A stretch of 64,000 nt of DNA from Plasmodium coatneyi (GCF_001680005.1 NC_033564.1:1054001-1118000), one strand, 5' to 3'; shown: positions 1 to 12,560, counted from the stretch's first letter. Made by a program: numbers and translations. The notes: generated from the sequence alone by a model not told the origin.

Positions 1-3000
1 TATATTGTGTGTGCAAAAATGAAGCACACGTACACATATGTCCTACTGTACACTTGTACAATTCATCCTTGCGTGCACATATATATACTCCTCGACCGGT
101 CCCTCCATTGTTCATCATAATTCCTTACGTGAACTGCATCTTCCCCGTGTTTTCTTACATCCTGGAACCATTTTCGTAACCATTTTTTCCATACTTCATC
201 GTTAGGTTTTGCCATGGTTTCCTATTAATATTATAATTCATTCTTCTCCTATATTATATATTCATTTAATAACTCCTATTAAATTACATTCTTCTTCTTA
301 CGGTCCATGCTTCCTTTTAATATATATATAGTACATTTTGCACTCTCATTCCTTAATATGTAAATGCTCATGCTTCATGCATTCTAAGCATTCCATTCAC
401 AATTTGCATGTGCACTATACATCCTTTCACTCTTATTTTTATTTACATTATTTTGAAAAAAAATAAACTTAGAAAGAAAAGAAAACGAAGGAATTATGCG
501 CCATCCTTTCTCTTTCACTTTTCTTTTTTTTTTTTTTTCCTTTTCTTTCCTTAAGAATAATAACCCTCCTTCTTTTATAAACAGTATTTTTCTAAAAAAA
601 AAAAAGGGAAAACCTTTTCCTGCATGCAACCTCCCTTCCCCTTTCTTATGCACTACGTTCTTCTTCTAAAAAAGAAAAGAAGGAAGAAGAAGAGAAAGGA
701 GGAGGGGAGGAATGGAAATTACGCACCTCTCCCTTTTTTTTTTTTTCCTTTTTAACTCTTCTATTTTTTTTTAACCTTCCTTCTTTTTTTTACCCCTCTT
801 TTTTAACAGTATGAAAAAGAAAATCAAAAAAAAAAAAAAAAAAAAATAGCACAAATATGGGTGAAAAAAGAAAAGAAAGAGAAGAAAAGATTTAAAGGGG
901 AAATAAATAAAGAAAGAGGAATTTTAAAAGAAGGAAAGGAAAAACTGCAGAAAAAAAGAAATTCTTGCATAATTATTATCATGAAAGAAATACAACTATG
1001 GTCTTGCATAAATATTCTGCTCTGTTCCGGATGAATTTTTCCCATGGCGCAGAATTTTTTTTTTGTATGCTATATACACAAGATATTTTTATTTGAATGA
1101 AAAAATTTTGCCCCCCTTTTTCGATAGAAAAAGAATTATTCACCCTTACCAACACAGTAAACCTGTTCCTGCCCTTAAAAGTACGATAACGAACTTTGTT
1201 CCATAGTTGAAACGGTACCTACCAAAAATATATATGGGCTTCCTAATATATAGGTCAACATAATTTTTTCTACTGTAATTAGCCATTTTTTTCGCGATGA
1301 AAAAAATGCATTATAGGGAGGGAGGTCACGGAATCAACTGCTCATGCATATCGCGTCGATTAATTCTCAATTTGCCTACATTCCCCCCATATATATATGT
1401 TTCATTCGATGACAAGGAGAAACAAAATAAAAACAGGGACAACCCACAGGAATACCTATCCTTGAATATATATTCAATAAAGATTAATCAGGAAAAAAAA
1501 TTTCACCCGAAGAAAAGAGTGTTAAAGGAATGAGTTCATAAATGAACAACTCATTCATTATATCTATGAGGTACATGCCCTGGTCTACGCATTCCCCTAT
1601 GAATAGTTAATAGCTATTATTGGACTAAAAAAGTGGAAAATATTCATATGGAAAAAAAAGGTTGTCTGAACCGTTTTTTTTTGGGAGAAACGGACTTCAC
1701 AGAAAACTTTTACGGGAAGAATGTACATACTAGAATAGGGGTTCCCATACACTTATCCCTATAGAAATGAACGGTTCAAAGGAAGTATTCAAAGGGAAAA
1801 TTGTATGGACCCCCCCGGCAAAACTGTTCCTATTAATTCGTTTTACGAGAAGCTTCCCCTTTACGTATACCTAGTCTTTGGGAGGAACTGTCTACATCGG
1901 AAAAAAACTGTCCAAATAGGGGAAGAAAAATATCCAAAGGTATTCTGCCAACGGGAATTATTCTTAGAATATTGCATATGGAACGTCCTGCCCCATGCAG
2001 ATGCATCACCCGAATAAATGTGTATACATACTTGTAATTATCAATAACAACATATACTGTCTTGAGTACATGTCTCCTGAATAAATGTGTACATTTATAA
2101 TTATGAATGTAACAGTGCTTACAATATGTGCCAAATGAATTTTTCCTAAATAGAAGTAGCTGCACACTACTGTGCAATGCGGAATGAATCTTCCTTCACA
2201 TTGCTTCCATTTCGCGTGCAACATATCTACGTATATATTTGTGCGTCCCAAATAGAGGCAATGGAAATGAACGAATAATAGTGGAATGAGCATTGCTCCA
2301 AGTTTCATTTTTGCATAAATGAGAAGAATAAAGTGTAAAGGACAATATCATAAAGGTTACCCAGGAGGGTATTTACATTTAGTTCTTTGTTTTTTAGGGT
2401 GGTGTATGGGATCTCCACGTAATTCGGTCATCAAGTGTATTAATTCTACTTAGTCCACATTTCTGGAATTCCTCTATAGTCAAATGGAATCATACATTTT
2501 TGCTGTTAAAACTGGGAGTTATATACTGCACAGTGGATTAGACTCATTTATTTACTATATCTTACCACGTATGTGTGCTACATAGGTGGCACATACACAT
2601 CTATAATCATTCACATATGCATTAAAATTGTATATACACATGTGAAAAAAGTGGGTACAATAAATGAAATTTATGGAAAGTAAAAAGTGCTGCATGCAAA
2701 ATATGAAGTTGTTGTTACCACATATATGTAAAAAGGTGAAGTTCATTCTTTTTTTTTTTTTTCTGTACTTCCTATATTGTTATTTCCACCATTATAACTA
2801 ATTAAGAAATGAAGAGGGGGGAGGGGCGGCAGGGTCAAAATTCAAAGTACTGGTACACAATTCTGTTTTCTTGGAATATACCATTCACATATGTGTAGTA
2901 AAAGTGGAATGGTGTATTATAAATAAGGGAATGTGCAATACTTTTCCCCTAGGAATAGTGAAAAGCTTTAATTGGTATTTCCATGCGCATAGGAGATCAG

Positions 3001-4063
3001 CGTGAGTCGTATGTGAGGGAAAGAGGGGGTCTGTGAGGAGTGTTGCAGAAAGGGGGGGAGTGCACGTAGCATAGTACACAAAAATATATATGTGACTCAG
3101 CATGAGTGCATGGTAAATATAAGCCCCCATGTACGTTCAATGGGGAAGAAGAAACTCAAAAAACCAACCAACCCCGCCCCCTTCAACCCTTTTCAGTCCC
3201 TTCAAGTAAGAATAAAAGGAGGGAAAAAGGAAGAACACACTAACTTGTAAAGTATAATATTGAATTAAAGAAAAAAGGGAATAATGCTCAAATAGTACAT
3301 AATATAATGTGCACATATTCCATGTAAGTGATTTATTTATAGTATACATACCGAAAGAAAGGGAGGAAAGAAGAAAAGAAAATATTATTATTACTGAAAC
3401 AACTATAAATATGGAAAAAAAAAGGAAGGGTGTACACTGCAAGGAAATATTATTTAAAAAGGGGTATGCGCACACATAAAATTCTTTTCCTTCTAACACT
3501 ATACACAGAAAATTAATACAATTTATTTATACACCCCCACCTCCCCCATCTTCCTCAGTTACATGTGTACTTTATAAATATACATTGCTCTACTCATGCA
3601 AATATATTGAGCAATATATGTACAATTAGGAAGGGGATAGAATGTATGCTCTCCCTCTCTGCACATATGTCCATATACATATATACATACATATATATGA
3701 ACTGCACGTGTATGTAGATGAACTATATAATATGTATAACTAATAAAATCTGTATAAATCCTATTCCTATAGCAACGAAAACAATTAAAATAAAATAATC
3801 TATAACTGCAAAAAATTGTTCCCGAAAAAAATTGTTCCGGGAAAAATGGTTCCCAAAGGAGGGGAAAAAAAAAATTTTATACAAAAAGAATTTTTATACA
3901 AAAAAATTTCTATGCAAAGAGAATTTGTACATGCACAATTTGCACATTTTGCACAAATTCTACGTGTATATGTATATATGCTGTGGAAAAATGAGCACAA
4001 TTGGCGCACATTTTAAATATAAATTTTATTATTTAACAAAAACAACACACAAATAGATGAAAA
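1..4063. other. Gene-free AT-rich flank of the variant-gene island
   Basis: I see no supportable gene here. Open frames are short, low in complexity and lack splice-linked partners or family motifs. The stretch holds poly-T and poly-A runs (about 525-540, 730-760, 825-846), purine-rich blocks (about 660-715) and TA-rich microsatellites (about 3,660-3,720). At about 3,808-3,856 a GTTCC-centred motif of about 16 bases recurs three times, followed at 3,880-3,960 by related ATACAAAAA and TTTGCACA repeats. The last few hundred bases must contain the promoter and 5' UTR of the PIR gene that starts at 4,064, but I cannot point to a specific element. Confidence 0.5.
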
Positions 4064-5626
4064 ATGGCAAAACCAGCACAAGGAGGATACTTAAATGTAC
4101 ATATCCTTCTACTTAATGTGCATCTATAATTATTGAATGAATAATAATTTATGCATGCTCAAATAGAAGTAATAATAAAAGAAAATACAATGAAAACATA
4201 TATATACAATTTCCTGACGAACTTTATAGAAAGCAACCTTAGAAGTACTGGGGTCGAAGTCACGTCTCTACAAAGGCCTCGGGGGAAATTCATTGTATTG
4301 TAATTATAATGGTGAAAAAGGAAATGTGGAATCCAAGTTGAAGACATGCCAAGAAATTAAGAGTGAAGCCAAAAAAATTACAGATGGCCTCTGTTATATA
4401 CATTCAAAGAGGGAGAACGAGGACAGTGACGAATCTCTGTATAAGGCATTCTGCCATGCCCTCTATTATTGGTTAGGTGAACTTGTATGGACTAAAATAG
4501 GAGATGCAGGTGGTACTACATTTTCAAAAATTATGCATAAAATTTATGAGGCACTTCTAGAATTCCATATTCCGAATAATTGCACAATTATGGACACAGA
4601 CACTAAAAATCTTGATAAGGATCTCTTCCTTAATCGAAAAACCGTATTCGACTTCTCCTATGACTTTAATGGTATAAAGACGAAGCTGAACCAGTTTAGC
4701 AACACCTGTGATAAAGGATATTACCAACACCTTGAAAAAGCTGTTACAGCTTATCAAGCTGTAAAGGCGGATTGTGAAAGTAAGACGGACACTGATCCAT
4801 ATTGTATCGAATTTAAGAAAGTGTTTGCAGAATGCACTCAACAGAAGGAGTTAGAAATTAAGTCTACGTCTGAATGTATAAAAGCTTCCACATCAAGTCT
4901 AGAAGGCAAAAATTGCAACTTAGCAGATGGATCTGAGCAGGGTGTTCTAGTATATAAGGACGTCAAATTTGGTTGTAGCCCAAAGTTTGTATGGAGTCCA
5001 GGAATTTTCGTCCCTGCGTCCTCTTCTGGGAATACAGCAATGGCCGCTACCACTGCCATCTCTTCCATATTTGGAGTGGTCGGACTACCAACACTTGCTT
5101 ATGCTTTATATAAAGTAAGTATAATTACAACAATTATAATAGAGCTATATTTATATGTATATATATATATATATATGAAGTATATATATGCAACATATAT
5201 ATATATATGTATATGTGTGTACATATATATACATATGTTGCATATGTGCATACTACCCCCCCCCCCCCCCCCTTTTTTTTTTTTTTATTTTTTTCTTCCC
5301 TTTCTTAGTATGGTCTCCTACCTTCTTGGATACATAATACTTTTGGTAACCATTTTGGAAACAACAGAAACAGAACCAGAAGAAAAGGGAGATCTGCTAG
5401 CAGGAATGAATTTGACATTCTAACTTCAACGGACGATGACACCTCTACAACATTATATTCTACAGAAAATTCAATAATGGAGGATTCTAACACAGTATAT
5501 TCTGCCGCCTATACTACTACAACACATACCAGAGGAACAAGTAATAATAGAAGGGAGCAACCACAGGGGCAAAGGAAAAAAAATTCAAGGAATATTTCTT
5601 ATCAAAACTTGAACCATCGTATATAA
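4064..5626 (+). CDS. pir: PIR/KIR family variant surface antigen, intact three-exon gene
   Basis: Exons are 4064-4096, 4230-5114 and 5309-5626, all joined in phase 0 with GT/AG, giving about 411 residues. Exon 1 encodes MAKPAQGGYLN. Exon 2 opens with the family pattern L-G-S-K-x-x-L-Y-K then Cys, and carries HALYYWLGELVW, regularly spaced cysteines and a hydrophobic segment ending GLPTLAYALYK exactly at the intron. Exon 3 is the cytoplasmic tail: YGLLPSWIHN, then an Arg-rich and Ser/Thr/Tyr-rich stretch. There is no classical N-terminal signal peptide, as expected for PIR proteins. These are thought to be exported to the infected red cell and implicated in antigenic variation and immune interaction. 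Intron 2 (194 bp) holds TA repeats and a C17/T14 tract directly before the acceptor. The exact start is inferred from phase and from similarity to the other short first exons. Confidence 0.88.
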
Positions 5627-7403
5627 CACACCGTATATGTAACACCTAGATGGGGCAAAGGGAAGGGGGAATGTTCCCTTTCCCTACTCCTTACTTATTC
5701 TACTAGTACAGTGTCGCCCAATTATTTTATGTGTACATTCATTATTATTAGGGTTTCTATGTAAATATGCCCACATATATATAAGTACCCTTATATGTCA
5801 TTCACATATTCATAATCCTTTTATCATGTAATAAAAACCAGTGTTTACGTGCACATTGTTCACTTTTTAATAAAGTGCTATTTCATATCACATTAAAATT
5901 ATTCCTCAAATTAACCTTAATTTTTTTAACATTTCCTAACTACCTTGCTAAATATAATAGAAGATTTGTGTCGACCATTCAATTATAGAATATTTCATTT
6001 CTTTGCTGCTACATTTTGATCCTTGTTCATGGTATTCTTTAATATTCATATGCAAAACTTTTAAAAAGTCAAAATTTCATGATTTTAATTCTTTTACTTT
6101 TGGTAACAAAAGCAACACACACTCATCATTCTGTTCCCCTTTTTTTCAATTCAAAGAGGTTCTCTATATCTACTTTACATTAATTGTAAGCGCGACTTTT
6201 TTACCTAAATTATATATTATATAGAATGAGCACTTTCTTTCATAAAAAAGAAAAAGCGAAAGAAAATGAAAAAAAAAGGGAAGAAAAAAGGAGCGAAATA
6301 TTATTATTATTTCTGACTGATTATAAACGAAAAAGGGAAGGAAGAAAGGAAGGGAAAGAAAGGAGTTGTGTGCTACAAAGAAGAATATTATTATTATTAT
6401 GAAAATATGTGTGTGTGTGTTCTCTTTTTTTCCTTCCCTTGTTCCTTCCTTCCTTTGTTTTATTCGTTCTCTTCCTTCTACAACATGAAGAATTAAATAT
6501 TATGTAATATTCTATGTGAATAACACACAATAAATTTAGGAGTAGGATTATGCATACATATGTATATATGTATGTTTTTTGCCAATAATATATGTGCACA
6601 ATTCCGCAAAAAAAGGGAAGTAAAAAAAATCTTCCCTTCTGATGAACTATATAATAGGTACCTTAAAAATTTCTAGTAGCATCCCCCCTTAAGTAACAAT
6701 AAAATATAAATGAAAAAAACATGTTAAATTTTCTACTTAAAAAAGGGGGGGTATGCTCGTACGTATACATAGTGGAAGGGGCGCATAAGTAACAATCTAT
6801 TGCTGTCGTTGATAACCTACTATTCAATAATAAATAACATGAATAAAGAAGGAATGTATATAAAGGACTATGCTCTCTGTACATTTTTTTTTTTTTTTTT
6901 TTTTTATTCTCACCCTAATTATTTCTACTTTTTGCTTTACATATATGTGTATACTGATTCGGATACATATGTATTGTATATTGTATCTAGTGAAAAATTA
7001 AACAATATGTATTATTAAAAGGAAATAAAAATTTCATAACAATTCAAAATGAAGGAACAGGAAAAAATTATCACATATTCATTCCGCATGAACATATGAA
7101 CACATTTTAATATAAATTTACTATATACTACAGAGAAATATGTACGCACATGTGAACACATGCATGTATGAATATATAAGGAACAACAACACAACACATT
7201 ACAATACAAAATTTATTGCATAAAAGAATGTCCACATGAACAATGGTAAAAGATAATACATGATTTATTTATTACATGAAGTAAGGTGTATATTCATGTG
7301 GTGTACATATAATATTGCTCTATGTGCATAATGTAATAAAATGCAAAAAAAAATATAAAAATACCCACATTTATACATATGATCTGCCTAATTATGTTCA
7401 TAG
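5627..7403. other. Intergenic stretch and 5' region of the second PIR gene
   Basis: No convincing gene is present. The first part is the 3' flank of the preceding PIR gene. There are T-rich tracts at about 6,885-6,905, a GT microsatellite at about 6,409-6,420 and purine-rich blocks (about 6,240-6,300, 6,330-6,370). The short first exon of the next PIR gene should lie in about 7,100-7,380. Candidates such as the ATG just before GTAAAA near 7,243 or the ATG near 7,277 are weak, so I left it unassigned. Confidence 0.45.
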
Positions 7404-8546
7404 GACGATCAATGCTTAAATCAATTACCTTCACAAAAAATATATAAAAAGTTCCAGGATGGCAAACATGCATGTACGGAAATCAGTTCTTGGACAAAAC
7501 AAATAGAGGAAGTAGTGGCAGATATATTAAAGGACACTACGCGTCATGGCACAGAGTGTGTCAACAAAATTACGCAAGCTCGGTGCAACATATCTGCACT
7601 AAGCGCAAAGAAACAATCGTGCACCGTAATTTGTGACTTCCTTTATTTCTGGTTAGGGGATATGTTACATAACAAATTGGAAGGAGGAAATGCTAAACTT
7701 AAGGAAGTTATACAAAGCATCTTCAACACATTCGAAGGATTCAACGAACTGTGTACAAACAGTGCTGTACACAGCAAAATGAACACAGATTTTTTCCCCC
7801 AGAAGAAACAGTTATTCGATTATTATTACGATTATAAAACTATATGGAAAGAATTGAAGGTTTGCACGTCTGATGATTCCTCTTGTAAGGGGAAATATGA
7901 CGCTTACCTAACTGGAGCTAAGGGAGCTGATGGTGCGTATGGACAAATAGCAGCAACTGGGTCGTCTAATCTAGATTCGTACTTTAAAAAATTTTGGGAG
8001 AAGTTCGATGGTAATGGTGGTAAAATTCCGAAACCAAGGGACTTGAAGTCTAAAGCAGAGTCAGGAGGGGAATCTCTACTATCCGACGACGACGAAGGGG
8101 AAGATGGGGAAGGTGATCATCTCCTTTCCTGTTTAGAACAGTTGTCTGCAGCAACTACAGCAGTCGCTGCATCATCATTAGCACAGCAGACACTAAGTGA
8201 TCAGCCACCACAGGTGGTGGGAGATGGAGGTGGTGTTGCCCCAATCGCCTCCTCTGCAGTGGCAACCACCATAGGATTACCAGCAGCTGTCGCTTTCTTC
8301 CTCTACAAAGTGAGTAATAATTATAATATACCTATATATACACATATATGTATATATAGGAATATATATAAACATGCGCACCCTAACACCCCTTCTACTC
8401 TATTTTTTTAAATTTACCCATTTCAGTACGGTCTCCTACCATCTTGGTTCCATAACCAATTTAAGGGAGGCATGAACAGAAGCAGAGGAAGAAGAAGCAG
8501 GAGATCAACTACACATAACATTGATACGTTGAAGGAGTATAATTAA
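7404..8546 (+). CDS. pir: PIR/KIR family variant antigen; first exon unresolved and cytoplasmic tail cut short by a stop
   Basis: The ectodomain exon (7404-8309) follows a TAG acceptor and opens in phase 0 with DDQCLNQLPSQKIYKKF and then Cys. It contains CDFLYFWLGDML, the paired cysteine spacing of the family, an acidic stalk (about 8,075-8,115) and a membrane segment ending AVAFFLYK at the GTGAGT donor. The tail exon begins at 8427 after TTTCAG with YGLLPSWFHN and a basic stretch, but reaches an in-frame TAA at 8544-8546, only 39 codons in. The same frame stays open past this stop, with tail-like sequence, to the TGA at 8670-8672. The tail therefore looks about 41 residues shorter than its siblings. 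The short phase-0 first exon seen in the other members could not be found with confidence, so the gene may be damaged at both ends. Confidence 0.75.
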
Positions 8547-9468
8547 ACAGAGTACTCCGCTGATTATTCAACAACAGATTATTTCACATCAAATTTAAAC
8601 AGTAGTCGAGGAACAGACAGCTTAACTGAATATTCTATTCCATACACCACCACCACTTCATCATCCAGATGATGATAGAAGATGGTAAGTGGGTCGAAGT
8701 AAGGTTGTTAGGAGTGGAAGGAAAGAAAATGAACAACCTTCCCACATGGGAATGGAACATTACCTTCTCTGAAAGAAAGAAGGGAAGATTTCCTTCTTGA
8801 GGAAGGGAAAGGAAGGGAGCAACCTTTCCAAGGAAAGGGAAGCAAGCAACCCTCTTGAAGGGAAGGAAAGGTTGTAACCTTCCTTAGAAAGAAGGGGTTG
8901 TAAAAGGGAGGAGGTTGGTTCCCTCCTTTCTTCCTTTCTATAATGCATTTTTCCTTTTAACAATATCAATGATACATTGTTCCTTAATAATATCAATGAG
9001 CAAAATGAATAATGTTCATTAATTATATATAGGAATAACGGACAAATATAGTATATAATTCACACAAACCTCTTACATATTAAGGGAAAAAAAAAGGAAA
9101 AAAAGAAAAATAAAATAAACACTGCCATAATTTAAAAAAAAAAAAAAAAAAAAAAGCAAAAGGAAGACAACTTTACCAAATTAATACATAACAATATAAT
9201 AATATAAACAGGCGGAACTACACATACACACATATCATATCACATACATCACATATAAGGAACAATTTAATCCTAATTTTTTTAATTTACCAAATAACTG
9301 CACAAAGTTACTGTACTCAGCTCAATTGATAAGGATTTTATATAGCATAGCACAGAATAGGAGGAACAATGGCACTATACACATACTAATATAAAGAAGG
9401 AACTTTACGTTCCTTCCTCCCACCACCACCCCGAACAACCTTCCTTTCACCCACGTACCACCTTCCAA
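8547..9468. other. Relict PIR tail sequence and convergent intergenic spacer
   Basis: Bases 8547-8672 still read as PIR cytoplasmic tail (TEYSADYSTTDYF..., ending in SSSR and TGA) in the frame of the upstream exon, but lie behind a stop. Downstream, about 8,695-8,940 is rich in GGAAGG/CCTTCC blocks that form several short inverted repeats, including a GGTTGTTAGG motif related to the minisatellite found elsewhere in the window. A poly-A run lies near 9,133-9,155. The end of this stretch is the 3' flank of the - strand exported-protein gene. No other gene is seen. Confidence 0.6.
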
Positions 9469-10884
9469 CTATTCAGTTTTTGCAGTTTTTTCAGATTTTT
9501 TCTCTGTGAGTAGAACGACCTGCCCTTCTGCAGGTGGTTTGCACCCTAATATTTTATTTGACAAATTCTTTCCTCCCTTGGAGAACAAAAATCGTACTAG
9601 TATAAACATGAGTACTAATCCAATGATTATATAAACTGTGACGGCAGGTATCGCGGCAGGTCCGAAGGAAGTACAGTCCCCCCCAGCTGTAGCAAAATCG
9701 ATGAGCGCACCTACAGGGCTCTGAGTCCACATAAAGAGGATGAACGCAATTAATACGAGAGCTATCCATTCATGTGCTTTGATTTTTCCACGGAATAATC
9801 TACATATAAATCTATCACGCCAACTCCTTTTTTTCTTCTTTGCACATGGTGCTTCATTATTTTCTTCATTATTTTCTTGATGGTTTGCTTCATCCTTTGA
9901 TTTTTTTAATTCCACCTTCGGTTGTGGTTCTTCAGGTGGTAATTGTGTTAATTCATTTTTAGAATTTGACTCTTCAGGGAGTGATTCTTCAGGTGGGTTG
10001 TTAGGGGTGGTGGGAAGGTTGTTAGGTGGTGAATCTTTAGGTGGTGTATTTTCTTTGGGTGCTGATTCTTCAGGTGGGTTGTTAGGAGTGGGAGGAAGGT
10101 TGCTAGGTGGTGAATACTCTTCGGGTGGTGCATATTCTTCGGGTGGTGAATATTCTTCGGGTGGGTTGTTAGGGGTGGTTGGAGGGTTGTCAGGTGGTGA
10201 TTCTTCAGGGAGTGAATCTTTAGGTGGTGAATATTCTTTAAGAAGGGATTCTGTAGAATTGGATTTTTTGTATCGATGGCCACCAAATGGGTTCTTTTCT
10301 TTTGGTGGTCGTTCATTTGTGTTGTTCCTGGAGGAATTTGTACTACGAACACAAGGGTATTTATTTTGCTTGTGCTGTTTTGTTTTTACACTACTTCCAC
10401 TTGTAGATAATGATGATCCTGCGGTGGTTATGGTGCTTGGATCGGGCAAATCATATAAATCACGTAAACAACCACTTCGTCGCCCTTTACTCCATGATGA
10501 TGGTGTGGTATTTCCCCATTTTGCACTCCATGTGGATGTGTTCGACGTTGATGACGTGGTTTTGCCCCATGAGGTTGCGCATGGGGTTGCATGCACTAGG
10601 ACCTAAAAAAAAAAGGTTGTTAAGTGGAAGGTGGAAGGTTGTTATGGTGATGGAAAATTTTTTTTCTCCTTTTTTTCCTTTCCTTTTCTATTTTTTTTTT
10701 TTCAATTTTTTAGTGAAAAGAGCGTAAAAAAAATTTTTAATTATAATAATTATTATACGCAAATTTTTAGAAGATGTAACAGTTCTTATCTTACATTATG
10801 GTGGTGGTAGTTAGGATGTTGCCAGGAGAACAAAAAGAGCAGGTAGGCGAAGGTGAGTATCGAATGTTTTGTGAAAGGTGCCAT
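9469..10884 (-). CDS. Putative exported protein with signal peptide, PEXEL-like motif, Pro/Asn/Glu repeats and two C-terminal membrane segments
   Basis: Two exons read leftward: 10884-10795 (30 codons) and 10602-9469, phase 0, 407 residues in total. Exon 1 starts MAPFTKHSILTFAYLLFLFS, a good signal peptide. Exon 2 holds RDLYD at about residues 77-81, fitting the RxLx(E/Q/D) PEXEL export motif. About residues 145-240 are imperfect repeats of PPEES/PPEEY and PTTPNNP type. A charged linker with KKKKR follows, then two hydrophobic segments (WIALVLIAFILFMW and AVTVYIIIGLVLMFILV) and a basic tail. The layout (signal-peptide exon, short intron, PEXEL near the start of exon 2) is typical of Plasmodium exported proteins that enter the red cell. 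I do not recognise the family. It is the only non-PIR gene in the island. The repeat-coding DNA is the same minisatellite that occurs in non-coding DNA nearby. Confidence 0.8.
9975..10235. repeat. Coding copy of the GTTGTTAGG-type minisatellite
   Basis: On + this stretch reads as repeats of GGTGGGTTGTTAGG, GGTGGT and GAATCTTC-like blocks. On the coding (-) strand it gives the Pro/Asn/Glu repeats of the exported protein. The 21 bases at 9991-10011 are identical to 26029-26049 in the intron of the last PIR gene. Confidence 0.8.
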
Positions 10885-11220
10885 TTTGTTCGTTTCTTTT
10901 TTTTTTTTGTTTCTTCTTTTTTAATGTTTAAAAAATGTGCTTAAAAATGAAAAACTTTTCTTTGTTCTGTGTACATTAATACATTATGTGATTATTTTCT
11001 TGTTCGTTAATTCTAAATGTTTATTAAGTCACTTAGGCGCCTATAATTCATGCTACATAATTTTAAGTGTGTAAATGAAGTTTTCTTCCTCAATTTAAAA
11101 TTATAATGTATAATAAAACATGTGGAAGTGTTATAATAATTTGTAATAATTAAAAAAAATATATTTTAATTACATAATTACATTATTTCAAAATTTAACA
11201 TTTACAGCTGTCAATATTTT
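10885..11220. other. 5' flank of the exported-protein gene
   Basis: AT-rich DNA upstream of the start codon at 10884 on the - strand, with T runs near 10,898-10,910 and A/T-only words. It is the presumed promoter and 5' UTR region. No gene is seen. Confidence 0.45.
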
Positions 11221-11530
11221 TCTAACAGAGAAGAAAAAATAAATGTAACACCCCTCCCCCACACCACCTTTCCTTCTAACAACCTTCCTTGCACCCCCTA
11301 AACCCCACACCTTCTAACCCCCACACCCTAACACATTTCTCTCCACAATAACACTCACCCCCTCCCATACTAATAGCCCTAATCCTAAATCTTACACTCC
11401 CTTTCCATCACTCCTTTTACTTCCTTCTCTTGCCTTCACTCCTTTTTCCTTCACACTCCTTCCTTCCACACTCCAACCCCCTACATCTTGCCCTTCACGT
11501 TCTCACACTCACACCCCTCACAATTGTATG
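11221..11530. repeat. C-rich degenerate repeat arm with a telomere C-strand heptamer
   Basis: The + strand is dominated by CCCC, CCTTCC, CTAACA and CACACC words, including TAAACCC at 11299-11305, the complement of the Plasmodium telomere repeat GGGTTTA. It is not a clean tandem array. It faces the G-rich field that starts about 200 bp downstream, so the two can pair as arms of an imperfect inverted repeat. Confidence 0.65.
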
Positions 11531-11719
11531 TCACACTCCCTTCCTTCCTTTTAACGGTGTAATAGAAATATTTTATGCCATTCAAAAAAAAAAATTAAAA
11601 TTATATAAGTTCACACTCAAAAAATTTTATTATTTTAATTTAGATATAATAGTGAAAAAAGTAGTGGGAGGAAAGAAGGTCAGATTTCTTTGCACGTTAA
11701 GAATGATGGAATTTTTTTC

Positions 11720-12560
11720 TTTAGGTGTGTGTGTTCAGGGGGTATAAGGAAGGGATATAAGGGGTTAGGTGTAAGGGGTTACGTGTAAGGAGTGGAAGGA
11801 GGGTTGTTAGGGGTGGTGGAAAAGCGGTGGAATTTTTTTCAGCGTGTAGGTGTGTGCGTGGTGTCGAGGGGCAGGTGTTTAGTATGTATGTGTAGGGGGG
11901 TTAAGGGTGGTTTTCGTGGGTATTACTATTTTCTAGCGTTTTATTATTTTAGTGTATTATTCTATTTTAATGTATTATTATTTTAAGGATGGGGGTGTAT
12001 TAGGGGAGGAAGGAAGAGGTTCTTAGGGATGGTAGGGTGATGGAAGGGAATGTTCTTAGGTGGCAGGAAAGGTTGTTAGGGTTGTTGGAAGGAATGTTGT
12101 GTTAGGGATGGTAGGGTGCAAGGAAGGTTATTTCGGGTGGTAGGTAGAAGCAAGGCTATTAGGGGTGGTTCGTGGAAGGAAGTTTGTTAGGCGTGGTACG
12201 GTGGAAGGAAGGTTGTTAGGGCTGGTAGGTGTTTTGTTAGGTGGTTGTTCGTAGGTTGAAGGAAGGTTGTTAGGTGGTTGTTCGTAGGTGGAAGGAAGGT
12301 TATGTTAGGTTGTTAGGGTTGTGGAAGGAAGATTGTTAGGGTGGTGGTAGGTGGGTTGTTAGTGTGGTGGTAGTGTGGAAGGGAAGGTTGTGTTATGGTG
12401 GTAGGTGGGTTGTTAGGTGGGTGGTATGGTGGAAGGAATGTTGTTAGTGGTGGTTGGTGAAAGGGAAGGTTGTTAGTGTGGCGGTAGGTGGGTTGTTAGG
12501 TGGTAGGTGGAAGGAAGGTTGTTAGGTAGTATGGTGGAAGGACGTTCTATGTAGGGAAGA
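11720..12560. repeat. G-rich minisatellite field (GTTGTTAGG / GGTGGT / GGAAGGAAGG)
   Basis: Dozens of imperfect copies of GGAAGG-AAGGTTGTTAGG-(G)TGGT(A/G)GGTG run on the + strand, densest from about 12,000 to 12,545. The unit length varies because the sub-blocks are shuffled. There is no open frame of note on +. The same blocks appear in the intron at 25.96-26.33 kb, in the first intron of the exported-protein gene (about 10,613-10,650) and in its coding exon. The strand asymmetry and G runs give it G-quadruplex potential. Confidence 0.85.

Noticed and set aside
1297..2177. Several 70-115-codon open frames in the left flank
   Set aside because: Short, without start context, introns, family motifs or support on either strand. 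They look random for AT-rich DNA.
9998..10606. Long + strand open frame (about 200 codons, Gly/Leu/Ser-rich)
   Set aside because: It is the antisense of the repeat-coding exon of the exported-protein gene. The length comes from the repeat period, and it has no splice partner or motif.
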